From positions 124,001 through 188,000 of the forward strand of contig NZ_CP019388.1 of NCBI RefSeq assembly GCF_001971725.1: a DNA stretch of 64,000 bases, read 5' to 3'. The DNA is from Winogradskyella sp. J14-2. Its GTDB lineage: Bacteria; Bacteroidota; Bacteroidia; Flavobacteriales; Flavobacteriaceae. The position numbers were made by a program, and so were the translations under genes. Each line of letters opens with the position of its first letter. Within the stretch, counting starts at the first letter, position 1. This document shows positions 54,082 through 62,586 of the stretch, one piece after another. The notes below the pieces were generated by a model that saw nothing but the letters and a program-made list of their open reading frames with translations, was not told the origin of the DNA and made no database searches.

Positions 54082-54834
54082 ATGAAAACTCTTATTATAG
54101 ATGACGAAAAGCGCTCAAGACATCTATTGTCTAACCTAATAGCAGAACATTGCCCTAGCATAGAAGAGGTCTATGAAGCATCTGATTTAAAACTAGGTGT
54201 AGATGTAATTAAAACGGAGCATCCAGATATAGTGTTTTTAGACATAGAAATGCCAAATCAATCGGGTTTAGATATTTTAGAATATTTTCCAGAAAAAGTT
54301 GATTTTAAAATCATTTTTGTAACAGCATATAACCAGTATGCTATAGAAGCTTTTAAGCTTTCGGCAATTGATTATTTATTAAAGCCCGTTGATATTACCG
54401 AGCTTAAAGAGGCTATAACAAAGGCAAAAGAAACTATAGAAGCCCATAATTTAAGTGGGCAGTTAAACAAACTGCGCAATTCATTTAGGCAACTATCTAT
54501 GGATAAAATTGCTCTAGAAATTCCGAAGGGTATTCTTTTTGCCTCACATAGTGATATTATTTATTTCGAAGCAAATGGTATGTACACCAACGTGCAATTG
54601 GCAGAGGGAAAACAAAAAATAATTTGTAAACCTTTAAAGCATTTTGTAGTGCAACTATCTGATAACGCAATGTTTTTTAAGTGCCACCGCTCATATTTTA
54701 TTAATTTAAAATATGTTGAAGAATTAGTAAGAGATGATGGTGACTATCTATTGATGAGTAATCAAAAACGAATTCCAATTTCTAAGTCAAAGCATAATCA
54801 GTTTTTAGAAATTGTAAAAGAAACTTTTATGTGA
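54082..54834 (+). CDS. LytTR family response regulator
   Basis: A 250-residue protein. The receiver domain (1-120) has DDE near 7-9, the phospho-acceptor D54 (VFLDIEMPNQSG) and LLKPVD. The LytTR DNA-binding domain (about 140-248) includes DIIYFEANGMYTNVQL, FKCHRSYFINLKYV and IPISKSKHNQFL. It is the partner of the upstream kinase. Repeats of the LytTR kind lie before its own operon and two nearby genes, so those are its probable targets. Confidence 0.95.
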   Translation: MKTLIIDDEKRSRHLLSNLIAEHCPSIEEVYEASDLKLGVDVIKTEHPDIVFLDIEMPNQSGLDILEYFPEKVDFKIIFVTAYNQYAIEAFKLSAIDYLLKPVDITELKEAITKAKETIEAHNLSGQLNKLRNSFRQLSMDKIALEIPKGILFASHSDIIYFEANGMYTNVQLAEGKQKIICKPLKHFVVQLSDNAMFFKCHRSYFINLKYVEELVRDDGDYLLMSNQKRIPISKSKHNQFLEIVKETFM

Positions 54835-54909
54835 TTTTTTCAGAACAATCTAGCATCCTTACAATAATGGTTTACTTAGAGCCTAGCAAAGAGTCTGTAA
54901 AACTCATTT

Positions 54910-54941
54910 AGAAGAAAAATACCACTTTTCAGAAAAAAGAG
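54910..54941 (+). promoter_or_regulatory. LytTR-like direct repeat, site B (54993 gene)
   Basis: Half-sites ATTTAGAAGAA (AGA at 54910) and TTTCAGAAAAA (AGA at 54931) are 21 bp apart, with ACCACTT between them as in site A. A -7-like box TTTATTTG starts at 54966, 35 bp after the second AGA. Confidence 0.55.
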
Positions 54942-54992
54942 TCTTTATTTATTAGTGTTACGTTTTTTATTTGATAAAAAACAAAAAATACT

Positions 54993-56228
54993 ATGATTAA
55001 AAAAGTTATCCTGTTTGTTGCATTAACATTCTGTTATGGCACAACTCAAGCTCAATTCGGTAAAATACTTAAGAAGAAAGCCAAGGCAGCAGTAGAGAAG
55101 AAGTTAGATAAAAAAGAGGGTACAAGTACATCTTCAAAACCTGAAAAATCTACAGGCATGGTTGGTAGTTCTTCAACATCTCACCAAGATTCTTCAAAAA
55201 CAGAATATACGGATGAAGAATTTAAAGCAGAATTAGCCAAAAAATATCCAAACGATCAAGCGAAGCAAGATCTATACTATCAAAAATATCTAGAAAAAAA
55301 GCGACAAGAAGCAGAAGCCAATAAACCAAAAGCAGCTGCAAAAATAAGAGATGAATTCTTATACATGTCTTATCCATTTGCAATGACAAAAGGAATGAGT
55401 GCAGTAGGTGTAGATCGCGTAAAGTTAAGACGCCAAATGACAGATATGGGTGATAACGTAGATTTGTTGCCATACCCAGACCCAGATTACGCTTGGTTGA
55501 GATTTTTAACAACACCAGAACTAGAAATGATGTCACCAGAAGGTTACATTGGTTATGAGTTAGTTTCTGGTATGTTTACAACAAAAGTAGGAGCAGACAG
55601 ATCACAAACTTTAGAGCTTGGAACAGGTATGCCAATTTTAGTGAGAGGAATGTTAATCGCAGAAGATGTATTTGTAATTTATGCAGGCTCTCATCAAGGA
55701 GGTCACGCATTTAATGTGCCGTCTTATATGCACCAAAATGATATTACAATTTTAAATATTATAGGAAAGGGTGAACAACAATTTCATTTAGATTGGTTAG
55801 ATAAAGCAAAGCCAATCGTAAAAGCGTTTGAAGCCACTTTAAAAGCAAATTACGATGAAGCCGCAAAAGCAACTAGAGATGCTATTAAAATGCCTAATGC
55901 AGGTACAATGAATAACAATACCTCATTAATCAATTTTGCGAAAGAAAAAGTAGCAGCGAAAATAGCTAAAGATGGTGCAAAGCTTTTAAACTTAAATATA
56001 GAATCTAACGATTGGAGTATTGTTAAAAACAAATACACAGGTCGTATTTTGTACCGTTGGATTAAAGGTGCTTTTACCGAAAAAAACAAAAATAATGATT
56101 GTTACCTGCAAGGGTTTTTAATAAAGCAACAATATAATGGTAGTGGTTACAGTGGCTCTGAGTTTGGTGGTATTATCCACGGACAAATGCCTTACGGACA
56201 AAAAATGAATTGCGAGAATGCTAACTAA
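54993..56228 (+). CDS. Exported protein of unknown function, likely LytTR target
   Basis: A 411-residue protein with a signal peptide (ends near TTQAQ), then a Lys-rich segment (KILKKKAKAAVEKKLDKKEG) and a Ser/Lys-rich linker. A middle domain (about 120-290) has SYPFAMTKGMSAVG and YAGSHQGGHAFNVPSYMHQN. The C-terminal 120 residues (from IKMPNAGTMNN to the end) match the next gene's product: W(S/s).VK.K.TG...Y.W..GA...KN.....C and GYSGSEFGG...MPYGQKMNC. I recognise no named family. Not essential-looking; probably envelope-located. Confidence 0.75.
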   Translation: MIKKVILFVALTFCYGTTQAQFGKILKKKAKAAVEKKLDKKEGTSTSSKPEKSTGMVGSSSTSHQDSSKTEYTDEEFKAELAKKYPNDQAKQDLYYQKYLEKKRQEAEANKPKAAAKIRDEFLYMSYPFAMTKGMSAVGVDRVKLRRQMTDMGDNVDLLPYPDPDYAWLRFLTTPELEMMSPEGYIGYELVSGMFTTKVGADRSQTLELGTGMPILVRGMLIAEDVFVIYAGSHQGGHAFNVPSYMHQNDITILNIIGKGEQQFHLDWLDKAKPIVKAFEATLKANYDEAAKATRDAIKMPNAGTMNNNTSLINFAKEKVAAKIAKDGAKLLNLNIESNDWSIVKNKYTGRILYRWIKGAFTEKNKNNDCYLQGFLIKQQYNGSGYSGSEFGGIIHGQMPYGQKMNCENAN

Positions 56229-56290
56229 CGACTTTACAGAAGTAAAAAAAGATATCAATTGCAAATTTAAAATCCATTATTAAGTTAAAA

Positions 56291-56797
56291 ATGAAAAAAT
56301 TATTATTACTCTTAGCCTTTTTATTTCTTGGTTTTTCTCAACCCACTCATGCACAATTTTTAAAGAAAATAAAGGATAAATTAGACAAACCACTAATTAA
56401 AAAAAAGGATAAAAAAATTAGTGATGAAGAATTGGAAAGAAGAAATAACATAAAGTTGCCAGACGCTGGTGCCTTAGATAAAGATGAAGCTCTAAAGTCT
56501 ATTGCTATAAAAGGCTTGGATGAATACTACGAGAAATACAGTATGTCTAATACACACCAATATATAACTTCAGACACCTGGTCTACGGTTAAGCATAAAG
56601 ATACTGGCGTACCATTGTATCAGTGGGCTGTGGGTGCAGTGGTTCAAAAAAATTCGGATGGGCAATGTATGCTATATGAATTTATTTTAAGAAAAGATTA
56701 TACAGGTGGTGGTGACTATGGTAAAGCGTATTTTAATGGTATTAATAGAGCAACAATTAAGGCGCCATATGGAAATTACGTTGGTTGTGTAGATTAA
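56291..56797 (+). CDS. Exported protein related to the C-terminus of the upstream gene product
   Basis: A 168-residue protein with a signal peptide (MKKLLLLLAFLFLGFSQPTHAQ), the same Lys-rich start (KKIKDKLDKPLIKKKDKK) and then IKLPDAGALDKDE, DTWSTVKHKDTGVPLYQWAV, DGQCMLYEFILRKDYTGGGD and a final APYGNYVGC. It matches residues about 295-411 of the upstream protein, so the pair arose by duplication with gain or loss of the middle domain. It lies 62 nt downstream; only a single AGAA half-site precedes it, so it probably shares the upstream promoter. Confidence 0.75.
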   Translation: MKKLLLLLAFLFLGFSQPTHAQFLKKIKDKLDKPLIKKKDKKISDEELERRNNIKLPDAGALDKDEALKSIAIKGLDEYYEKYSMSNTHQYITSDTWSTVKHKDTGVPLYQWAVGAVVQKNSDGQCMLYEFILRKDYTGGGDYGKAYFNGINRATIKAPYGNYVGCVD

Positions 56798-56824
56798 ATA
56801 CTGAAATTTATAATTAAAAAAATT

Positions 56825-56856
56825 AAAGAGTTTACTTATGGTAAACTCTTTTTTTT
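56825..56856 (+). terminator. Rho-independent terminator after the paralogous pair
   Basis: AAGAGTTTA, a 7-nt loop and TAAACTCTT form a perfect 9-bp stem followed by a run of T. Confidence 0.9.
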
Positions 56857-56888
56857 AGAAAAAAAACAGGGTGATTCAGAAAGAATCC
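56857..56888 (+). promoter_or_regulatory. LytTR-like direct repeat, site C (56947 gene)
   Basis: Half-sites TTTTAGAAAAA (AGA at 56857) and ATTCAGAAAGA (AGA at 56878) are 21 bp apart; the middle (CAGGGTG) differs from sites A and B. A -7-like box TTCTTTTG starts at 56913, 35 bp after the second AGA. Confidence 0.5.
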
Positions 56889-56946
56889 CATTCATAATGG
56901 TTTTTTAAAATTTTCTTTTGTAAGTAAATTAATAATAAAAATAAAA

Positions 56947-59721
56947 ATGAGAAAAAAATTACTATTGCTATGTTTATTAGTGTTTGGATTAACACAATCA
57001 CAAACCGTAGTTTATGTAGATATTGATGCTACAGGAAATAACGACGGTACAAGTTGGGCAAATGCCTACAACTCCTTGCATGATGCATTAAACAATACAA
57101 CTATTGCAGGCGCAGAAGTGTGGATTGCAGAAGGAACTTATACACCTACTAGCGCATCAACACCATTTATAAATCAATATGGATTGCACATTTATGGTGG
57201 GTTTGTTGGAACTGAAGCTGCAAAATTTGAAAGAACTTTAGATCCATGGTTACATCCTGTTTATCTATCAGGAGATATTAATGGTGACGATTTAGTTGAA
57301 GTACCAAGCGCAACTTCAACAAATAAATCAGACAATGCAAATCGTATTCTACAAATAGAACCAACAACTTTAGGAGGTACAACTCTAGATCATGTTTTAG
57401 AAGAAATTATTATAGATAGGATTAATTTCGTAAACGTTTACGGAGGTAGCGCTTTATTCAGTCATCCAGCTACAGGATCTAATTTCACACAAAGACAAAT
57501 AAAGTTAAGAAACTGTCGTTTTTCACGCAACTACGCAACTACAAGACCAGCTTTTGATGTGTGGTCAAACGAACCAGGAAGTCCTGCAACTTCACCTTTA
57601 GAAACTTTTATAATGATTAATAGTATTGTAGATGAAAATGTATCTTCTATTGGTTATGCATTTGAGTTTAGAGGTTTAGCTGGTTATCTTAAAACAACTT
57701 TAGTTAATAATTTATTTATTGCTAATACGGTAACAGATGTAAATTCATCAGGAAGCGTTGCACGTTTTATTAGTAACGGTTCTAATAATATAACTGTAAA
57801 TTTTGCTAGTAATACCCTCGCTCTTAACCAAGAAGGTGCATCTTTTGGAGCAGATGGTGGAAGCTGTATTTACTTACAAAGAGCTGCAGGTGGTGGTATT
57901 GTTGGGCTTTGGTATAATAACATCTATTATAACAATCAAGGAACAGGTGAATACGCTCTATCTAATAATTTTACTTTGGCATTTATTAATGCTGCTAATA
58001 CTAATGCAAGAGATTTTGCAACACCTACTTACGACCTTCCAAACTCAATTGTCTTAACAGAAAGCCCATTTATTGATATTACTACAGGTAATTTTGAACC
58101 TCTTCCTGCGTTTAGGCAAAATGGTTCACCTTCAAATGCAGCTTACAACAACAGTGAAGTAGGTATTAATGATTGTTTTAATAACCCAAGGTACTATTCA
58201 AATTTAAGTGTTATTGGCCTAGGAGCCATACAATTCGCTAATGTGGCAATGTTACACGGTCCGGGAGATATAGCAAGTTTATCTTTACCTCTAGCTCCTG
58301 GAGCTTTTTTTGTAGATCAAAATGCTACCGGAGCTAATGATGGTACATCTTGGGCAGATGCATTTACATCTTTATATGCAGCGTTAAGTTCTCCAAGTTT
58401 GTCTCCAGGGTCGAGTTTATACGTTAGAGCTGGTACGTATTTAGCCAACAACGGACCTTATATAATTGCAGATAACTCAATAAGTATTTATGGAGGTTTT
58501 GATGGTACCGAATCTTCTGAAGCTGATAGAGATCTAACATTAATTTTTACAAGTAATGCAACTATTATTGATGGAGATATAAATGGTGATGATACTTATG
58601 TTGATGGTTTTTTAACTGGAAATACAGCAGATAATGCTAATAAATTATTTGATTTAACATCAGACGGAGTTACTGTAGATGGATTTGTATTTAAAGGAGC
58701 AAATTCTTCAGGAAATGCTATTATAAATACACCTACGACGCAACTTTCAAATTTTACTTTAAAAAATTGTGAAATAAAAGAGAACAAAAGTTCTGGGTTA
58801 TTTTTAGACTGGAGAAATTATGTAGATAATTTTAATATGTATAATACTGCTATTCATCATAATGATGTTAATAACGGTTTAATGTTATTACAGACTCAAA
58901 ATGACGATTTAACTACAAGATTTGTAAATGTTAATGTTTACAAAAATAGAACAAACTCAGATTTTGGTGCAATATGGTTTAGAACCGTCGGGAGTGCAAC
59001 AAAAAATGAAGTTGCTATTTTGAATTCTTCTTTTGTTGGCAACGAAGTAAATGGGGTTTCTGACAGTTATTTTAATATAAGTGGGCAATCCTTAATTAGT
59101 AGTTTAGCTATAATTAATTCTATAGTATGGGATAACAGTAAGTCTGGCAATCTAAATTTAAACGCTGTTGATAATACTAAAGTTGCCGAAGGTGATTTTA
59201 CAGATTTAAGTTTAGTAAGTTCTATTGTTAGTCCATCTTCATTAACTATTACACCAACTTCAGGTTCATTTACAACACAAAATGTTAATACTGATAACCC
59301 ACAATTAGATGAAAATGATAGTTATAAACCAACTGTTCTGTCAATAAATATCATTGATTCTGGCGATACTGGTTTTTATTTGGCGACTTATCCAACGGTT
59401 GATTTAAATTTTAACCAAAGAATCTTTAATACTACTATAGACATAGGGCCTTATGAATTCAACTCAACATTGACTTCAAATGATTTAGACTTACAAACAG
59501 CGTCGGTAAAGCTATATCCAAATCCTGTAGCTGATAAGTTATTTATTAAATCAAAAAACCAAATTGAAAGTGTATCTATCTATAATATAAAAAGTCAGTT
59601 GGTTAAGCAGTTTAATAATATAATAAACGGTTTAGATGTCTCTCAATTACAAAATGGGCTTTATTTTATAAAGATAAAAACATCAGAAAATACTATTAAT
59701 CAAAAGTTCATTAAGAATTAA
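56947..59721 (+). CDS. Type IX-secreted protein with duplicated parallel beta-helix-like body and type A sorting tail
   Basis: A 924-residue protein with a signal peptide (ends near TQSQ). Two homologous halves start YVDIDATGNNDGTSWANAYN (about 22) and FVDQNATGANDGTSWADAFT (about 455). Each has a W(I)AEGTY/VRAGTY strand, IYGGF.GTE and DGDINGDD motifs of the choice-of-anchor / right-handed parallel beta-helix type. The last 75 residues (VKLYPNPVADKLFI...NGLYFIKIKT) are a type A sorting domain for type IX secretion. It should be a surface or secreted adhesin or polysaccharide-binding protein, probably controlled by the LytTR system. Confidence 0.9.
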   Translation: MRKKLLLLCLLVFGLTQSQTVVYVDIDATGNNDGTSWANAYNSLHDALNNTTIAGAEVWIAEGTYTPTSASTPFINQYGLHIYGGFVGTEAAKFERTLDPWLHPVYLSGDINGDDLVEVPSATSTNKSDNANRILQIEPTTLGGTTLDHVLEEIIIDRINFVNVYGGSALFSHPATGSNFTQRQIKLRNCRFSRNYATTRPAFDVWSNEPGSPATSPLETFIMINSIVDENVSSIGYAFEFRGLAGYLKTTLVNNLFIANTVTDVNSSGSVARFISNGSNNITVNFASNTLALNQEGASFGADGGSCIYLQRAAGGGIVGLWYNNIYYNNQGTGEYALSNNFTLAFINAANTNARDFATPTYDLPNSIVLTESPFIDITTGNFEPLPAFRQNGSPSNAAYNNSEVGINDCFNNPRYYSNLSVIGLGAIQFANVAMLHGPGDIASLSLPLAPGAFFVDQNATGANDGTSWADAFTSLYAALSSPSLSPGSSLYVRAGTYLANNGPYIIADNSISIYGGFDGTESSEADRDLTLIFTSNATIIDGDINGDDTYVDGFLTGNTADNANKLFDLTSDGVTVDGFVFKGANSSGNAIINTPTTQLSNFTLKNCEIKENKSSGLFLDWRNYVDNFNMYNTAIHHNDVNNGLMLLQTQNDDLTTRFVNVNVYKNRTNSDFGAIWFRTVGSATKNEVAILNSSFVGNEVNGVSDSYFNISGQSLISSLAIINSIVWDNSKSGNLNLNAVDNTKVAEGDFTDLSLVSSIVSPSSLTITPTSGSFTTQNVNTDNPQLDENDSYKPTVLSINIIDSGDTGFYLATYPTVDLNFNQRIFNTTIDIGPYEFNSTLTSNDLDLQTASVKLYPNPVADKLFIKSKNQIESVSIYNIKSQLVKQFNNIINGLDVSQLQNGLYFIKIKTSENTINQKFIKN

Positions 59722-59745
59722 ACAGGTTCATTTTAGTTTAAAAAG

Positions 59746-59784
59746 AAAAAGCTCACTAATAAAGTGGGCTTTTTGCTTTTTTTT
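59746..59784 (+). terminator. Rho-independent terminator after the secreted protein gene
   Basis: AAAAGCTCAC (59747-59756), loop TAATAAA, GTGGGCTTTT (59764-59773; one G-T pair) followed by gc and eight T. Confidence 0.85.
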
Positions 59785-59828
59785 AATTCTTAGTATACTT
59801 AATTGAATGTAATAGTTTATATTTCTGT

Positions 59829-60608
59829 ATGAATAAGAATATTTTAATTTCAATTATAGTTAGTGTTTTATTTATCACTTCATGTATATCTTCAAAAGGA
59901 ATAGATTTTAAAAAGAAACCACCTGCAAACAATAACAAAATTGATACATCAGTTTTAGATCATAGCAATTGGGATCTACTCTTAAAAAAGTATGTTGATG
60001 ACCAAGGCTTTGTAGATTACAAAGGTTTTGTAAAAGATAAACAAAAGCTTTATGCCTATACAGATTATTTATCAGAACATTCACCTGAAGATAGTTGGAG
60101 TTATAATGAACAATTGGCGTATTTTATCAATGTCTACAATGCAAATACAATTAAACTAGTTGTAGAAAATTATCCTGTAAAGAGTATAAAAGATATTAGT
60201 GCCACTTTCTCACCTTTTTTAAAAAACTTTATTAAAATTGATGATAAAACATTCTCATTAGCAGATATAGAAAAGGGATTTTTACAAAAAATGAACGAGC
60301 CTAAAATTCATTTCGCCATTAATTGTGCCTCTTACTCTTGCCCAAAACTTATGAGAGACGCTTACACTGCCGAAAATGTTGAAAAATTGATGAACACCGC
60401 AGTGCAAACGTTTATAAACTCTAAAAAGAATAAGATAACTCCGAATAAAGCGACACTATCTAAAATTTTTAAGTGGTACAAAAAAGACTTCTTAAATACA
60501 TCTGAATCTATAATTGATTATATAAATCAGTACTCTGACGTAAAAATTGAAGCTAATGCAATTATTGATTACAAGGAGTACAATTGGAGTTTAAACGACA
60601 CAAAATAA
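59829..60608 (+). CDS. DUF547 domain lipoprotein
   Basis: A 259-residue protein with a lipoprotein signal (VLFITSCISS). The DUF547 domain follows: DQGFVDYKGFVKDKQKLYAY, EQLAYFINVYNANTIKLVVE, SLADIEKGF, HFAINCASYSCPKL and YKEYNWSLN near the end. The conserved Cys/His set (FAINCAS..CP) suggests a thiol-peptidase-like core, but family function is not known. It is a single-gene unit converging with the next gene. Confidence 0.9.
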   Translation: MNKNILISIIVSVLFITSCISSKGIDFKKKPPANNNKIDTSVLDHSNWDLLLKKYVDDQGFVDYKGFVKDKQKLYAYTDYLSEHSPEDSWSYNEQLAYFINVYNANTIKLVVENYPVKSIKDISATFSPFLKNFIKIDDKTFSLADIEKGFLQKMNEPKIHFAINCASYSCPKLMRDAYTAENVEKLMNTAVQTFINSKKNKITPNKATLSKIFKWYKKDFLNTSESIIDYINQYSDVKIEANAIIDYKEYNWSLNDTK

Positions 60609-60609
60609 T

Positions 60610-61359
60610 TTAATCTTCAAATATTACCCGGCCTGTGTAAAGCTCCTCAACATTTACAATTGGAGGTGTATTAATAATAATCATATTTCCGGTACTTAGT
60701 AGGCTACCTCTAACCTCTAACTGTGGGTTTATAATAATGTCATTAGTACCTCTGTGAAACACATCAGCGTTTTGTACTATTAAGTTTCTACCTTCGAAGC
60801 GTGCATCTCCAAAAAGAAAATTTAAATCGAGATGCTCAACATTTCCAGATAGAAAGAAATTACTCAGGTTATTTTGTGTAATGGTTAGATTCTCTACATT
60901 TAAATCAAGCTCAAAGTCACCATTTGTATAAAAACTATCTTCTTCCTCTAAATCTTCCGATAATAAGGTGAGATTGTCATAGGATAGCGTGTTTAAGCTA
61001 GTAATTGTTAATCCAGAACTGTTTCTTATCTCATTAAGGTTAGGTGCGGTAACATATATTTTTGTAATTCCGTAGTCGCGTCCAAGATTACAACTGTTGT
61101 TGTTTTCAATGATTAAGCGATTGTTAGATACTCTAATATTAATGTCATTAACTAAATTTTCGCCAGTTTCAAGTATTACGGAAAATTCACCCTCAGAAAC
61201 AAAGAGTTTACACCTTGGCATTACAGTTATCTTGTTAAATGCGTCTAAATTGTAGTTTACCATAATACTATCTCCTGAGCTCTGAAAACAATCAAACGCA
61301 TCTTCAGAATTACACGCAAATGCTAAGAAAAATACTAATACTATGCTTATGTTTTTCAT
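60610..61359 (-). CDS. Head-GIN (DUF2807) domain lipoprotein
   Basis: A 249-residue protein with a lipoprotein signal (VFFLAFACNS, Cys near 16). The body is made of short beta strands with repeating Asn/Leu/Ile pattern (LVNDINIRVSNNRLIIENNN, LDLNVENLTITQNNLSNFFL), as in the head-GIN/DUF2807 beta-helical domain of Bacteroidota. It probably sits on the periplasmic side of the envelope. Its ATG overlaps the end of the upstream gene by 4 nt. Confidence 0.85.
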   Translation of the reverse strand: MKNISIVLVFFLAFACNSEDAFDCFQSSGDSIMVNYNLDAFNKITVMPRCKLFVSEGEFSVILETGENLVNDINIRVSNNRLIIENNNSCNLGRDYGITKIYVTAPNLNEIRNSSGLTITSLNTLSYDNLTLLSEDLEEEDSFYTNGDFELDLNVENLTITQNNLSNFFLSGNVEHLDLNFLFGDARFEGRNLIVQNADVFHRGTNDIIINPQLEVRGSLLSTGNMIIINTPPIVNVEELYTGRVIFED

Positions 61360-62453
61360 AATCTTATACCAATTCCAAATTCAACTGCTTCGGCTTTTGC
61401 ACCGTGGGAGTGTACGTTAACGACTCCAAATAAAGACTCGGTAAAGTAACGTTTAAGGCCCAAGCGATTATACACTCTATTTTCAAATTCTACTGGCCAA
61501 TATAAATAATAGCCTAAATGCGTAATAAAAGCTACTTTATTAAAGCGTAATTCATGACCAATAAATACACCAATCCTTTTAAAATCGGTATCTTTTTCGA
61601 TGCCGTTTTCAGGAAAGGCGATAGATTGATGTTTTATATACTCTTTTAAAAAAAAGGAGACAAATAATTCGGTGCCAGCTAATAAGGTACTTTTATGGTT
61701 GATACGCTTATCTACAAAACCTGTAAAAACATAAAACGGGAATTGACCACTTCCGTTAATATCGCTTTCATTAATACCACTTCTAAAAACAAGGTTATAC
61801 TTTAAAGGTTCTGAATATTTTGTTCGTTTTCCCTCTGGTATGTATTCAGGAAAATCGTCTCTATTAAATAAATAATTAATGCCAGCAGAAAAAGCAAAGG
61901 TATTTGTACTGTTATTAGGTGCCTTTATATTTGCATTAGAATAGTGAATAACCGTAAAGCCAGCACTAACGCCAAGCCCTTTATATAAATTCTCTTTTAT
62001 ATAATCAAACTTAAGATATGTACTACTTAAAATATGAGAACCATAGGCATTGTTTTTAAAGTTGTTATTTCTGTGGTAAGGTTTGGTTGCGTATGTAATG
62101 CCTTGCCCAACTCTAAAAACCAAATTTCGTTTTAAGAAATAGAAGTTAAAATGACCGTAGAGCCCGATGTTTTCGCCCAAAAATTCGTTTTTCATATCTT
62201 GATACGATAATGAAAATCCCCAATCAGGGTAGTTATACCTACGTTCCCATTCGTTAAAACCGTAAGTTTTTCTGTTATAACTTATAATAACTCCAGTTGG
62301 GTGATCTGTAATAAGATGCGATATATCTGGATTATGCTCTAGGATAGTGCCATAGAACATACTAAGATCTACCGAAAATGGTTTTTCTTCATTTTTTTGA
62401 GCATAAGAAATTAGGTTCAATAAAAAAATAATAACCAAATAATGGCATTTCAT
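61356..62453 (-). CDS. Acyloxyacyl hydrolase / PagL-like lipid A deacylase
   Basis: A 365-residue outer-membrane protein with a signal peptide (ends near SYAQ). Many strands end in aromatic residues (YGHFNFYFLKRN, AFSAGINYLF), and the catalytic motif VIHYSNANIKAPN has H170, S172, N173 and A174, as in PagL (HxSNA). The family removes an acyl chain from lipid A. It is about twice as long as PagL and carries an extra C-terminal barrel-like region, as in Bacteroidota members. It is coupled to the head-GIN gene by a 4-nt overlap. Confidence 0.85.
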   Translation of the reverse strand: MKCHYLVIIFLLNLISYAQKNEEKPFSVDLSMFYGTILEHNPDISHLITDHPTGVIISYNRKTYGFNEWERRYNYPDWGFSLSYQDMKNEFLGENIGLYGHFNFYFLKRNLVFRVGQGITYATKPYHRNNNFKNNAYGSHILSSTYLKFDYIKENLYKGLGVSAGFTVIHYSNANIKAPNNSTNTFAFSAGINYLFNRDDFPEYIPEGKRTKYSEPLKYNLVFRSGINESDINGSGQFPFYVFTGFVDKRINHKSTLLAGTELFVSFFLKEYIKHQSIAFPENGIEKDTDFKRIGVFIGHELRFNKVAFITHLGYYLYWPVEFENRVYNRLGLKRYFTESLFGVVNVHSHGAKAEAVEFGIGIRL

Positions 62454-62533
62454 AAAAATCTATAGGATTTCGATAGGGGGAAGGATTTAATATTTTAAAA
62501 ATAACACTTATTTTTTAATAGTATTAGTGTAAA

Positions 62534-62569
62534 CTAAAAAAAGCCCACTTAACAAGTAGGCTTTTTTTA
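62534..62569 (-). terminator. Rho-independent terminator of dnaN
   Basis: An imperfect stem (AAAAAGCCCACTT / AAGTAGGCTTTTT, loop AAC) with T runs on both strands lies 18 nt past the dnaN stop. It also insulates the divergent start of the acyloxyacyl hydrolase gene. Confidence 0.8.
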
Positions 62570-62586
62570 TGTCATAAAATATTTTA

